From the NCBI GenBank assembly GCA_009912175.1, contig WNDQ01000016.1, positions 1-64,000 of the forward strand: a DNA stretch of 64,000 nt, read 5' to 3'. Source of the DNA: Paracidovorax wautersii (GTDB taxonomy: Bacteria; Pseudomonadota; Gammaproteobacteria; Burkholderiales; Burkholderiaceae_C). How positions within the stretch are numbered: position 1 is the stretch's first letter; each line of letters starts with the position of its first letter. The notes beneath the pieces were generated by a model. It was not told the DNA's origin. It saw nothing but the letters and a program-made list of their open reading frames with translations, and made no database searches. Made by a program: the position numbers and the translations under genes. Positions 1 to 11,186 of the stretch are shown here, piece after piece.

Positions 1-129
1 ACCAAACCGTTCACCGACGCCGGCCTGGAGATCGTGGCCAACTCGCCCGAGGAGTTCAAGAAGTTCCAGGCCCGCGAGTACGCCCGCTGGAAGCAGGTCA
101 TCGAGACCGGCGGCATCACCGCCCAGTGA
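1..129 (+). CDS. C-terminal fragment of a Bug-family (TctC-like) solute-binding receptor
   Basis: The window opens inside this gene; 42 codons are readable before a TGA. The fragment holds the end typical of Bug/TctC periplasmic receptors: a 'GLEIVANSPEEFKKF' segment followed by a helix with 'YARWKQVIETGGI'. The second Bug protein in this window ends the same way ('ESPEQFAAFMRSETAKWAEVV'). Bug proteins bind small carboxylates in the periplasm for tripartite tricarboxylate transporters or for signalling. The ligand cannot be judged from this tail. The next gene on the strand starts 165 bases downstream, so operon membership is uncertain. Confidence 0.85.
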   Translation, partial: TKPFTDAGLEIVANSPEEFKKFQAREYARWKQVIETGGITAQ

Positions 130-294
130 CCGCCCACGCAAAGCAAGGGCTTTGCATCACCTGACCACCAACGGCTCCGCTCGCACCGAGCAGGCCGCTC
201 ATTGCCCGCCCCTGCGACCCAGCCGCGCGCGCCGCGCCATGCCGGTTGAAAGCCATCGCGCCTCAGGCCATCCCTTTCACACACTGGAGACGAC

Positions 295-2648
295 ATGAAC
301 AATCGCATCGACACCGCGTGGCACGCCTGCGCGACCGCGCTGGTTGCCACGACCTTGGTGGCGTGTGGTGGCGGCGGGACTGGCGATGCCGGTGCGAATC
401 CCGATCCGACAACCCCACCCGCGGCCAAATCGTTTCGCGCCGCCGGCCTGGTCTACGGCGCCCCGTCCGTGCTGTCGGATGCCGCGGGCGGGCAGGTTCT
501 CACCGTCCCGCTGCTGACCGCCAAGGGCGTTGAATTCCTGTCGACCGGATCGCTGTCGGCCGACGCCGCCGCGGCCATTCAGGCCAGCCTGGCACCCGGC
601 AACCTCGTTGACTGGCTGCCCCGCGACAACGGCCGGATCGCCGTCACGGAGGATGCGGCGCAGACATTCAACGTCGTGCTGCGCAAAGGCACGTCGGCCA
701 ACGCCCAGTTCAACCTGCAGAAGTATGGCGCCGCGGTGACGCGCCACGAAGACACCCCTGGACCGATGGTTGCCGCCGGCTGGGTGTATGGCAAGACGGA
801 CACGACGCTGACGGTGGGCGATGGATCGTCCGTCACCACCGACCAGTCGGGCAGGCCCTACGAGCAGGCCATCCGCCGCTACCAGGAGACCTATACCGTT
901 TCGCCGGACGTCCAGGTGTTCAACGTCGACACCTCCGACTACACCAAGAGCCGGGTCTCGACCTTCGCGGACATCCCCGTGACGGCCAGCTATGACTACG
1001 CCACCACCTCGCGGCAAGCGGTCTACGTCCTCTTCGACGACAACTACGAGAACGCGGCCCATGCCAAAGTGACGGCCATCTGGTACTTCACGCCGCAGTC
1101 CACCAGCGACGGCAAGCCGGTCTGGGAAGTCCCGTCGCAAAGCCCGATGCTCAACGACAAGGGCGCGGACCCCGTCTCGGGCCAGCCTTATGCCAGCATC
1201 AACGCCACCTCACCGACCAGCGCTCCCTACACCCGCAGCACCGAACCCTTCGAGATCATCAAGAACACGATGTACTACGTGGGCGACAACGAAGTGGCCT
1301 CCTATGTCCTGAAAGCCGACATGGGGACACCCGACGACCTGTCCGACGACAAGATCATCAAGATCGACGCCGGCTGGCCCAACAGCGGCTATCAGTACTG
1401 GCGCAACCTGGAGCTGATGGGCATCGACCCTCGCTCGGTCACCGACCTGTGGCTCACGCACGGCCACGTCGACCACTACGGAACAGTGGCCGAGCAGCTC
1501 AAGATGATGGACAACGCGGGCAAGCCATTGGCGCTATGGGCATCCAAGGAAGACGTGCTGGGCGTGACCTCGGACCTGCAGGGCAATGCCTGGAACATCA
1601 CCGGCGCGCTCCCGGCGTCGGAGACCGTCATCCGCGCGCGCACCTCGAACTTCTACTACTATGACCACTGGTATGACTACGGCAACGTCAAGATCATGGT
1701 GATCTGGTCGCCCTGCCACACCCCCGGCACGACCAACATGCTCTTCAAGGTCAAGAACCCCGACGATGGCCGGTTCTATACCTTCGGCTACCACGGCGGC
1801 TATGGCTTCAACGGCCTGCAAAAGCCGACCGCGGCCAACGGGTGGTTGCGCCTGTCCTTCCAGCACGGCTTGGCTTCAGCTACCTGCAGAACACCGTGGA
1901 TGTCGACTTCGTCTCGCCCCAGCACACCAACCAGTTCCCCATCGTCGAGGTCTATCAGGCGCTCAAGGCCTACAACCGCGACCCGGCCAACGCGGGCAAA
2001 CCGCTCACGATGCTCGAGGCCCTCAACGCCAAGGTGTTCGACTCTCCCACCCTCGATGGCGGCAAGATCACGGGCGAGTTTTCCAACCAGCTGGAAAAGC
2101 GCCGCTCCGTGGCTTCCTACAAGGCCAGCGATGCCGCCAACTCGGCCTATGCCAGCATCGAGACGTCCGGCCCCTTCAAGCCCGGCCGCGAGAGTGGACT
2201 GGACAACGTCCGCGCCGTGATCCTCGATGAGGGCAAGATCATCCAGGGCTTCGTCGGCGCCCAGAACAAGAACCCGGCGATTCCCTTGCTGGCCAACGGC
2301 ATCCAGACCGCGACCGACCAGTATGTGGACGACCCGGGCGGCTTTTTTGTCCAGGTCGCCATCGACGTGCAGGACGCCGGCTACAAGGGCTACCTGCCCG
2401 AAGGCTATACCCAGTACAGCCCGGGCATCAATGCGTCCGTCACCTACCGGGGCGGCCCCATCGAATCGGTGCATGCGGCCACGGGAACCTTCCATCCGCC
2501 CGAATACCTGCGCACACAACGGCTGGCCACGCTGGCGGACGCGCAGCGGGTTCTGGCGACCATCCGGCGCGGCAGCACGGTGACCCTCTCGCTGACACCG
2601 GCCAGCGAAATCGTGGTTCCCCCGGACGCCACGCAGACCTTCCGCTGA
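295..2648 (+). pseudogene. Secreted metallo-beta-lactamase-fold lipoprotein, broken by a frameshift near 1869
   Basis: Two ORFs in different frames (295-2220 and 1842-2648) together make one protein of about 784 residues. The N-terminus is a lipoprotein signal (LVAC lipobox near residue 23, then a Gly-rich linker). The hydrolase core has the HxHxDH metal motif as 'THGHVDHYGT', a later 'SPCHTPGTTNM' His, and a third segment 'FGYHGGYGF'. Frame 1 reads to about 'LSFQHG' and homologous-looking sequence resumes one frame away at 'LGFSYLQNTVDVDF'; one missing base around 1860-1872 explains this. An SD-like 'ctggagacgac' precedes the ATG. Likely an exported or outer-membrane-anchored hydrolase; the substrate is unknown. 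The lesion may be a sequencing error, and then the gene is intact. Confidence 0.75.
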
Positions 2649-2714
2649 ACCGCCACCGCAGCCGGCGTATTCAGACTGGCTGCATTCATCGCCCCCTGCC
2701 CTGCGCTCGGTTCC

Positions 2715-3476
2715 ATGTGCATTGCCACCCGCTCTCGTCTGCCCGCAACATTGCTGCTGCTCGCAGCCTTGGCCGGCCCCCTGGCGGGCCACGCGGGTGC
2801 AACGCCCGCCGCGCAGAGCCTGACGACGCTTGAGTCCGCGACCCAGCAAGGCCAGGCCCGCAGCGACTACGAACTGGCCCGGTATTTCAGCGGCGCGACC
2901 GGCGACCGCATCGATCCACCACGTGCCATGCACCATCTGAAGCGGGCGGCCGAGGGCGGCCTGACCCAGGCGCAGGTGGACCTCGCCTTTGTGCACTACA
3001 ACGGCCAGGGCGCCCAGGGGCGGGACTACGCCCAGTCGTTTCACTGGTTCAAGCGCGCGGCCGACGCGGGCAGCGGTATCGCGCAATGCATGCTGGGCGA
3101 CTTCTACCGCGAAGGCTGGGGTGGCACCCCCAGAAATCCGCGCGAGGCCGTGCGTTTGTATCGCCTGACCGCGGCTGCGCCACTGCCTTGCGCGTCGCGC
3201 TCGCAATACCAGCTTTACCTCAGCCACACCCAGGGGCTGGGCGTCGAGCAGAATATCCCGGTCGCAATGCAATGGCTGCGCAAGGCCGCCCGCGCCGGCA
3301 ACCCCCAGGCCCAGCGGACGCTGGGCATCGCCTATCTGCGGGGACAGGGCGTTCCCCCGGATCTCGAGCGCGCCGACCATTGGCTACGGCTATCCAGGCA
3401 AGGCGTTGCCCCGCACGACGACCACGAACACGACGATCCCGCGCACGACGGCCTTGACGGCGATCATCGCCATTGA
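2715..3476 (+). CDS. Secreted Sel1-repeat (tetratricopeptide-like) protein with a His/Asp-rich tail
   Basis: The 253-residue protein has a Sec signal peptide (hydrophobic 'LPATLLLLAALAG', cleavage probably after residues 28-32). Sel1-like alpha-hairpin repeats follow from about residue 50 to 230, seen as recurring 'A...G...AQ..LG..Y..G.G...D...A..W...AA..G' units such as 'GNPQAQRTLGIAYLRGQGV'. Such repeats are protein-protein interaction scaffolds in the periplasm or at the envelope. The last 20 or so residues are almost all His, Asp and Glu ('HDDHEHDDPAHDGLDGDHRH'), which suggests divalent-metal binding; this is inference. It follows the MBL-fold gene by 66 bases and precedes the RND operon on the same strand. 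The role is not recognisable. Confidence 0.85.
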   Translation: MCIATRSRLPATLLLLAALAGPLAGHAGATPAAQSLTTLESATQQGQARSDYELARYFSGATGDRIDPPRAMHHLKRAAEGGLTQAQVDLAFVHYNGQGAQGRDYAQSFHWFKRAADAGSGIAQCMLGDFYREGWGGTPRNPREAVRLYRLTAAAPLPCASRSQYQLYLSHTQGLGVEQNIPVAMQWLRKAARAGNPQAQRTLGIAYLRGQGVPPDLERADHWLRLSRQGVAPHDDHEHDDPAHDGLDGDHRH

Positions 3477-3505
3477 GGGTTGCAGCCCGTCGCGTCTGTC
3501 AGCGT

Positions 3506-3522
3506 CTTAAGGCAGACTTAAA
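3506..3522 (+). promoter_or_regulatory. PmrA/QseB-like box upstream of the RND efflux operon
   Basis: CTTAAG-N5-CTTAAA stands alone in very GC-rich DNA between the Sel1 gene and mdtA. Two half sites repeat directly with an 11-base period. This matches the direct-repeat form (YTTAAK-N5-YTTAAK) known for PmrA/QseB-type OmpR-family regulators. A TATGAT -10-like hexamer lies at 3569-3574, before the chosen mdtA start. The assignment rests on pattern only. Confidence 0.45.
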
Positions 3523-3604
3523 CGGCGCGCCGCACGCGCCATCGATCCCCAATCGCCCCCCCGGTGGCTATGATGCAAGCCGACTCGGCTCTGCACTCCA
3601 GCCC

Positions 3605-4915
3605 ATGCCCACGCGCCCGCTCTTTTCCCTCCGTTTGCGGCCGTGGCCGCTGTCCCGGCAAACGGGGGCCCTGCGCTGGCGCAGGCTGCTGGTCTGGTTG
3701 ATTTTGCTGGCGCTGGCGGCTGGCGCGGCCGGGTGGTGGTGGTGGAGCCACCGCGCGGCCAGCCCGGCGCCCACGGCCGGGCGGCCGGGCGCCAACCAGG
3801 CCCAGCCGGTGTCGGCCGGCGCCGTCACGCGGCAGGACATGCGGGTGCTGGTCGATGCGATTGGCACGCTGGCGGCGCACAGCACGGCCGTCGTTCGGCC
3901 CCAGGTGGGCGGCAAGATCAAGGCCATTCTGTTCAAGGAAGGCGACGTGGTGCGCGCTGGCCAGGTGCTGGCCGAAATCGATGCGCGCAGCTACCAGGCG
4001 GCGCTGGACCAGGCCCAGGGCACGCTCGAACGCGACCAGGCGCTGCTGCGCAATGCCGAGCTGGACCTCAAACGCTACCGCGACCTGCTGGCCCAGGATT
4101 CGATCCCCAGCCAGCAGGTCGACACGCAGCAGGCGCTGGTGCAGCAGTACCGCGGCACCGTGCGCACCGACCAGGGCCAGGTCGCGCAGGCGCGCCTGAA
4201 CCTGTCGTACACGCGCGTGACCGCGCCCATTGCCGGCCGGCTCGGCCTGCGCCAGGTCGACCTGGGCAACATCGTGGCCACGACCGACGCCATCGTCTCC
4301 ATCACCCAGGTGCAGCCCATCGAGGTGGTGTTTCCGTTGCCCGAATCCAGCCTGCCGCCCGTGGCCGCGCGCCTGGCCACGGGCGCGCGCCTGCCGGTCG
4401 AGCTGTGGAGCCGCGACCAGAGCCGGCAGCTGGGTGCCAGCGAATTGCTGTCGCTGGACAACGCCATCGACGTGACCACCGGCACCATCAAGGGCAAGGC
4501 GCTGTTCGCCAACACCGACGGCCAGCTGTTTCCCAACCAGTTCGTCAACGTGCGGCTGCAGGCCGACGTGCTGCCGCAGGCGCTGACAGTGCCGTCCACG
4601 GCCATTCAGCGCGGCAGTGTTGGAACTTATGTCTACGCCGTGCGCGAGGACGGCACCGTCAACGTGCGGCCCGTGCGGCTGGGCACCACCGACAACGGCC
4701 GCGTGGTGGTGCAGGGCCAGCTCGAAGCCGGCGAGCAGGTCGTGCGCGACGCGGCCATGCGCCCGCGCAACGGCGGCGGCCGCCATGGCGGTCAAGGTCA
4801 AGGTCAGGGCCAGCATGAACGGGGACAGCGACCCGATCCGGCGTCCCCCGGCCAGCCCGCGACCACGCCCGCCTCGCCCTCGCCCGCGGCCCCGGCCACC
4901 GGCGCCACGCGCTGA
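3605..4915 (+). CDS. mdtA: RND efflux periplasmic adaptor subunit (MdtA/HlyD family)
   Basis: The membrane fusion protein of an MdtABC-like tripartite efflux system links the inner-membrane pump to the outer-membrane channel. The ORF is open from 3473, but the ATG at 3605 gives the expected short cytoplasmic head followed by one membrane anchor ('LLVWLILLALAAGAAGWWWW', about residues 27-48). Then come the biotinyl-lipoyl half ('VRPQVGGKIKAILFKEGDVV'), the coiled-coil hairpin rich in Gln/Leu/Arg (about 130-185), the second lipoyl half ('TAPIAGRLGLRQVDLGNIV') and the beta-barrel domain. It is 436 aa, usual for the family. The C-terminal 55 or so residues are a low-complexity Gly/His/Gln then Pro/Ala/Thr tail. 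The mdtB start lies 18 bases downstream. Confidence 0.9.
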   Translation: MPTRPLFSLRLRPWPLSRQTGALRWRRLLVWLILLALAAGAAGWWWWSHRAASPAPTAGRPGANQAQPVSAGAVTRQDMRVLVDAIGTLAAHSTAVVRPQVGGKIKAILFKEGDVVRAGQVLAEIDARSYQAALDQAQGTLERDQALLRNAELDLKRYRDLLAQDSIPSQQVDTQQALVQQYRGTVRTDQGQVAQARLNLSYTRVTAPIAGRLGLRQVDLGNIVATTDAIVSITQVQPIEVVFPLPESSLPPVAARLATGARLPVELWSRDQSRQLGASELLSLDNAIDVTTGTIKGKALFANTDGQLFPNQFVNVRLQADVLPQALTVPSTAIQRGSVGTYVYAVREDGTVNVRPVRLGTTDNGRVVVQGQLEAGEQVVRDAAMRPRNGGGRHGGQGQGQGQHERGQRPDPASPGQPATTPASPSPAAPATGATR

Positions 4916-4933
4916 CCGACTTCGGCCGCCGCC

Positions 4934-7900
4934 ATGAACCTGTCGCGCCTCTTCATCCTGCGCCCCATCGCCACGTCGCTGCTCATGGTGGCGGTGCTGA
5001 TCGCGGGCGCCCTGGCCTACCGGCTGCTGCCGATCTCGGCCCTGCCCGAGGTCGACTACCCCACCATCCAGGTCATCACGCTCTACCCCGGTGCCAGCCC
5101 GGACGTGATGACGGGCTCGGTCACCGCGCCGCTGGAGCGCCAGTTCGGGCAGATGGCGGGGCTGGAGCAGATGTCCTCGACCAGCTCGGACGGGGCCTCG
5201 GTCATCACGCTGCGTTTTGCGCTCGACGTCAGCCTGGACGTGGCCGGGCAGGAGGTGCAGGCGTCCATCAACGCGGCCGGCAGCCTGCTGCCCTCGGACC
5301 TGCCGATGCCGCCGATCTACAACAAGGTCAACCCGGCCGACGCGCCCGTGCTCACGCTGGCCGTGACCTCGCCGTCGCTGCCGGTCACGCGTGTGCACGA
5401 CCTGGTCGAGAACCGGCTCGCGCCCAAGCTGTCGCAAGTGCCCGGCGTGGGGCTGGTGGGCATTGCCGGCGGCGCGCGCCCGGCCGTGCGTATCCAGGCC
5501 GACCCGCGCGCGCTGGCCTCGGCCGGGCTCACGCTCGAAGACGTGCGCACCGCCATCGCCGCGGCCAACGTGCGCCAGTCCAAGGGCAGCTTCGACGGGC
5601 CGGCACGCGCCTCCAACATCGACGCCAACGACCAGCTGCAGTCGGCCGACGGCTACCGTGACCTGATCATTGCCTACAAGAACGGCAGCCCGATCCGGCT
5701 GCGCGACATCGCGCAGGCCGTGGACGCGGCCGAGAACGCGCGACTGGCGGCCTGGGCCGGCACGCCTGCCGACGGCCTGCACGCGGGCGTGGTGCTCAAC
5801 ATCCAGCGCCAGCCCGGCTCCAACGTGATCGAGACGGTCGACCGCCTCAAGGCCGTGCTGCCCGGCCTGCAGGCCTCGCTGCCGGCCTCGGTCGACGTGC
5901 GCATCCTGTCGGACCGCACCGAGACCATCCGCGCCTCGGTGCGCGACGTGCAGTTCGAGCTGGCGCTGGCCGTGGCGCTGGTGGTGATGGTGATCTTCCT
6001 GTTCCTGCGCAGCGCCAGCGCCACGCTGATCCCGGCGCTGGCCGTGCCGCTGTCGCTGGTGGGCACCTTTGGCGTGATGTACCTGTGCGGCTTCTCGGTC
6101 AACAACCTCACGCTCATGGCGCTGACGATTTCGACCGGCTTCGTGGTCGACGACGCCATCGTCATGATCGAGAACATCGCGCGCCACGCCGAGTCGGGCA
6201 AGAGCCCGATGGCCGCCGCGCTCGACGGCAGCCGGCAGATCGGCTTCACCATCGTCTCGCTCACGGTCTCGCTGGTCGCCGTGCTGATTCCGCTGCTGTT
6301 CATGGGCGACGTGGTCGGGCGCCTGTTCCGTGAATTCGCGGTCACGCTGGCCGTGGCGATTCTGATCTCGGCCGTGGTCTCGCTCACCCTCACGCCCATG
6401 CTGTGCGCGCGGCTGCTGCGCCGCCAGGACTTCCAGGCCGCTCACCACGCCGGCCCGCGCAACGGCCAGAGCGGCCCCTTCGCACGGCTGCACCATGCCA
6501 CGGGCGCGGCGCTGGAGCGGCTGACCGCGCGCTACCTGCGTGCGCTGGACTGGGTGCTCGTGCACCGCACCATCACGCTGGCGGTGTTTGCCCTGACCCT
6601 GGCGCTGACGGCGCTGCTTTACGCGGTCTCGCCCAAGGGACTGTTTCCGCAGCAGGACACCGGGCTGCTGCAGGCCACCACCGAGGCCGAGCAGTCGATC
6701 TCGTTCGCCGCCATGGCCGACCGCCAGCAGGCGCTGGCCGAGCGTGTGCTGCACGACCCGGCCGTGGCCAGCATCTCGTCCTTCATCGGCGTGGACGGCA
6801 CCAACGCCACGCCCAACACGGGGCGCCTGCTGATCAGCCTGCGCCCGCACGGCGAACGCGACGCCATCGACACGGTGATGCGCCGCCTGGCCGAATCCAC
6901 GCACGACCTGCCCGGCATCCGGCTGTACCTGCAGCCGGTGCAGGACCTGACCATCGAAGACCGTGTGGCCCGCACCCAATACCAGTTGCTGCTGTCCTCG
7001 CCCGACAGCGCGCAGATGCAGTCGGCCGCCACGCGCCTGCTGGCACGCATGCGCACACTGCCCGAGCTGGCCAAGGCTGCCAGCGACCTGCAGGACCAGG
7101 GCCTGCAGGCCTGGGTCGAGATCGACCGCACGCAGGCCAGCCGCCTGGGCGTGACGGTGACCAACATCGACGCCACGCTCAACGACGCCTTCGGCCAGCG
7201 GCTGATCTCCACCATCTACACCCAGTCCAACCAGTACCGCGTGGTGCTCGAAACCCCGCCCCGCCTGCGCGAAGGCCCGCAGGCGCTGGCCGCGCTGTAC
7301 GTGCCGTCGTCCAACGGCGTGCCGGTGCCGCTGTCGGCCGTGGCGCACGTGACGGAGCGGCCCACGCTGCTGGCGATCAACCACGTCGGGCAGATGCCGG
7401 CGGCCACGCTGTCCTTCGACACCGCGCCGGGCGTGGCGCTGAGCGACGCGGTCGCGGCCATCGCGCGCGCGCACCGAGCTGGGCCTGCCGGCCGCGGTCG
7501 ACCTGCGGTTCCAGGGCGCGGCGCAGGCTTTCCAGTCGTCGCTGTCGAGCACGCTGCTGCTGATCCTGGCCGCGGTGGTGACCATGTACATCGTGCTGGG
7601 CGTGCTCTATGAAAGCACCATCCACCCCATCACCATCTTGTCCACCCTGCCCTCGGCCGGCCTGGGCGCGCTGCTGGCCTTGATGGCGCTGCGGCTGGAG
7701 CTGGACATCATCGCGGTGATCGGCATCATCTTGCTGATCGGCATCGTCAAGAAGAACGCGATCATGATGATCGACTTCGCGCTCGACGCGCAGCGCCACC
7801 AGGGCCTGACGCCGCACGCGGCCATCCGCCAGGCCTGCGAGCAGCGGCTGCGCCCCATCCTGATGACCACCCTGGCGGCGCTGCTGGGTGCCCTGCCCAT

Positions 7901-8072
7901 GATGCTGGGCACCGGCGTGGGCAGCGAGCTGCGCCACCCGCTGGGCGTGACCATGGTGGGCGGCCTGCTGCTGAGCCAGTTGCTCACGCTGTTCACCACG
8001 CCGGTGATCTACCTCGGCTTCGAGGACCTCAAGCGCCGCCGCGCCGAGCGGCGCCCGGCGGCACCGGCCTAG
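4934..8072 (+). pseudogene. mdtB: RND multidrug pump subunit MdtB, frameshifted near 7470
   Basis: Inner-membrane proton-driven pump of the HAE1/MdtBC group. The N-terminal '[20 protein letters not shown]' TM1 is canonical and TM4 carries the paired aspartates in '[16 protein letters not shown]'. The first ORF runs to 7612 but leaves homology at '[12 protein letters not shown]'; the last 165 residues (TM10-12, '[19 protein letters not shown]') are in another frame from about 7475. Deleting one C in the 'cgcgcgcgcaccgagctg' run restores '[18 protein letters not shown]' and a protein of about 1045 aa, the family length. A CG dinucleotide tract is a classic place for an assembly error, so the gene may be intact in the cell. 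If real, the pump is truncated before TM11. Confidence 0.85.
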
Positions 8073-8112
8073 GCCGCGCCATGACGCCGGCGCCTACACC
8101 CACGGGCCTGCC

Positions 8113-11100
8113 ATGAGCCTGTCCGCCCCTTTCATCGCGCGGCCCATCGCCACCAGCCTGCTGACGCTGGCGGTGGCGCTGGTGGGCGTGGTCTCGTTCT
8201 TTCTGCTGCCGGTTGCGCCGCTGCCGCAGGTCGACTACCCGACCATCTCCGTCAATGCCGGCCTGCCCGGCGCCAGCCCCGACACCATGGCTGCCACCAT
8301 CGCCACGCCGCTGGAGCGCGCGCTGGGCAGCATCGCCGGCGTCAACGAGGATCACCTCCTACTCCACGCAGGGCAGCACGCGCATCACGCTGCAGTTCGA
8401 CCTCTCGCGCGACATCGACGGCGCCGCGCGCGACGTGCAGGCCGCCATCAACGCCGCGCGTGCGCTGCTGCCCACGGGCATGCCCAGCAACCCGACCTAC
8501 CGCAAGATCAACCCGTCCGATGCGCCCATGCTGATCGTGTCGCTGACCTCGGCCACGCTCACGCGCGGGCAGATGTACGACGCGGCCTCCACCGTGCTGG
8601 CGCAGAGCCTGTCGCAGGTCGAGGGCGTGGGCCAGGTCACGCTGGGCGGCGGCGCGCTGCCGGCCGTGCGCATCGAGCTCGACCCGCGCCGCCTGGCCGC
8701 GCAGGGCATCAGCCTGGAGACGGTGCGCAGCGCGGTGGTCGCCACCAACGCCAGCCGGCCACTGGGCACGCTCGAAGACAGTCAGCGCCAGTGGCAGGTC
8801 GGCGCCAACGACCAGGCGCGCACCGCGGCCGATTACCGCCCGCTGGTGCTGCGCTGGCAGGCCGACGGCCACGCGGTGCAGTTGCAGGACGTGGCCGACG
8901 TGGTCGATTCGGTGCAGGACGTGCGCAACTACGGCGTGGCCAACGGCCGCCCGGCCATCCTGCTGCAGATCTACCGCCAGCCCGGCAGTAACGTGCTGGA
9001 GACCACCGAGCGTGTGCGCGCGCTGCTGCCGCAGCTGCAGGCCGCGATTCCGGCGGCCATCGAGCTGGCGGTGATCTCGGACCGCACGCCCACGCTGCGC
9101 GCCTCCATGCGCGAAGTGGGCCGCGCGCTGGCGGTGTCGATCGCGCTGGTGATCCTGGTCGTGCTGCTGTTCCTGCGCGAACACCGCGCCGCGCTGATTC
9201 CGGCCGTGGCCGTGCCGGTGTCGCTGCTGGGCACGCTGGGCGTGATGGTGGTCTGCGGCTACACGCTGGACAACCTGTCGCTGATGGCGCTGACGGTGGC
9301 CACCGGTTTTGTCGTCGACGACGCGGTGGTCGTGCTGGAAAACATCGTGCGCCACCTCAAGCAGGGCCGCAGCCCGCGCGAGGCGGCGCTGGACGGCACA
9401 CGCAAGATCGCCTTCACCGTGGTCTCGATGAGCCTGTCGCTGGTGGCCGTCTTCATCCCCATCCTGTTCATGGGCGACGTGGCCGGCCGGCTGTTTCGCG
9501 AGTTCGCCGTGGTCATGGCCGCGGCCATCGGCGTGTCGCTGGTGGTCTCGCTCACGACCACGCCCATGATGTGCGCCGCGCTGCTGCGCCCGCCCGAGCC
9601 CGACGCCCGGCGCGCGCGCCTACCGCCGCTCGCTGGCCTGGGTGCTGCGCCACCAGCCGCTGGCGCTGCTGGCGCTGGCCGGCGTGGTGGCGCTCAACGT
9701 GACGCTGTACACGGCCATCGACAAGGGCTTCATCCCCGAGCAGGACACCGGCCGCATCAGCGGCGTGATCCGGGCCGACCAGGCGACCTCGTTCCAGGCC
9801 ATGCAGCAGCGCCTGCAGCGTTTTCTGGCGGTGGTGCACGAGGACCCGGCGGTCGACGTCGTCACCGGCTACACCGGCGGCGGCCAGCGCAACATCGCGC
9901 AGATCTTCATGACGCTCAAGCCGTTGGCCGAGCGCGGCGGCGTGTCGTCCGACCAGGTCATCGACCGCCTGCGCATCCGGCTGCAGAACGAGCCCGGCGC
10001 GCGCCTGTTCCTGAGCCCGCAGCGCGACATCCGCATCGGCGGACGGCAGGCCAACGCCGCCTACCAGTACACGCTGCAGGCCGACGACGTGGGCGACCTG
10101 CGCACCTGGGAGCCGCGCGTGCGCCAGGCGCTGATGGCCCTGCCCGAGCTGGCCGACGTCAACAGCGACCAGCAGGACAACGGCCTGCAGACCTCGCTGG
10201 TGATCGACCGCGACACGGCCACGCGGCTGGGCCTGACCATGAGCGCCATCGACGCCACACTCAACGACGCCTTCGGCCAGCGCCAGGTCGGCGTGATCTA
10301 CAACCCGCTCAACCAGTACCGCGTGGTGATGGAGGCCGCACCGGCCTTCTGGCAGGACCCCAAGACGCTCGAAGACTTCTTCTTCGTCAACAACCAGGGC
10401 CTGTCGGTGCCGCTGGCCGCGTTCGCGCGGCTGGAGCTGACCGCCGCGCCACTGGCCGTCAACCACCAAAGCGGCACGCCCGCAGCCACCATCAGCTTCA
10501 ACCTGCCCGACGGCGTGCCGCTGTCGCAGGCCACCGACGCCGTCAACACGGCCGTTGCGCAACTGGGCATTCCGGTGTCGGTGCGCGGCTCCTTCGGTGG
10601 CACGGCCGGCGCCTTCCAGGGCGCGCTGGCCAACCAGCCGCTGCTCATCCTGGCGGCGCTGGTCACCATCTATCTGGTGCTGGGCATGCTGTACGAAGAC
10701 CTGCTGCACCCGCTGACGATTCTTTCGACCCTGCCCTCGGCCGGCGTGGGCGCGCTGCTGGCGCTGATGCTGTGCAAGACCCAGTTCACGCTGATCGCCT
10801 TGATCGGCGTCATCCTGCTGGTGGGCATCGTCAAGAAGAACGCGATCATGGTGGTCGACTTCGCCGTCAGTCGTGAACGCGCCTCGCGTTCGGCCACGCC
10901 GGCCCAGTCCATCTTCCGCGCCGCGCAACTGCGCCTGCGCCCCATCCTCATGACCACCGCCGCCGCGCTGTTCGGCGCGCTGCCGCTGGCGCTGGGCCGC
11001 GGCGACGGCGCCGAGCTGCGCCAGCCGCTGGGCATCGCGGTGGTCGGCGGCCTGCTGGCCAGCCAGCTGCTCACGCTCTACACCACGCCGGTGGTCTACG

Positions 11101-11186
11101 TGGTGCTGGCGCGATGGCACCGGCGCCGGCGTGCGAGCCACCAGCCAGCGGCCCTGGCCGCCGAACCGTCCCTGAACCGCCCTTGA
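8113..11186 (+). pseudogene. mdtC: RND multidrug pump subunit MdtC, two frameshifts (near 8350 and 9615)
   Basis: Second pump subunit of the MdtBC pair, spread over three ORFs in three frames. '[20 protein letters not shown]' is the first TM. Reading leaves frame after 'GVNE', where one extra G ('gaggatcacc' for gagatcacc) separates it from '[16 protein letters not shown]'. The middle part has the TM4 aspartates in '[16 protein letters not shown]'. A second +1 shift sits in 'cggcgcgcgcgcctaccg', after which '[19 protein letters not shown]' follows to the end. The corrected length is about 1023 aa. Downstream, the stop overlaps the outer-membrane gene as TGATG, so the operon design is preserved. 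Lesions in G/C runs suggest sequence error, but three shifts in two adjacent pump genes also fit real loss of function. Confidence 0.85.

Noticed and set aside
3518-7591. 1357-codon antisense ORF over mdtA/mdtB
   Set aside because: It is an Arg/Gly/His-rich shadow in high-GC DNA opposite clear RND genes; it has no domain and no ribosome site.
7440-9630. Programmed ribosomal frameshifting in mdtB/mdtC
   Set aside because: No slippery heptamer or downstream pseudoknot at the sites; the lesions lie in CG runs or one extra G, and RND genes are not known to use recoding.
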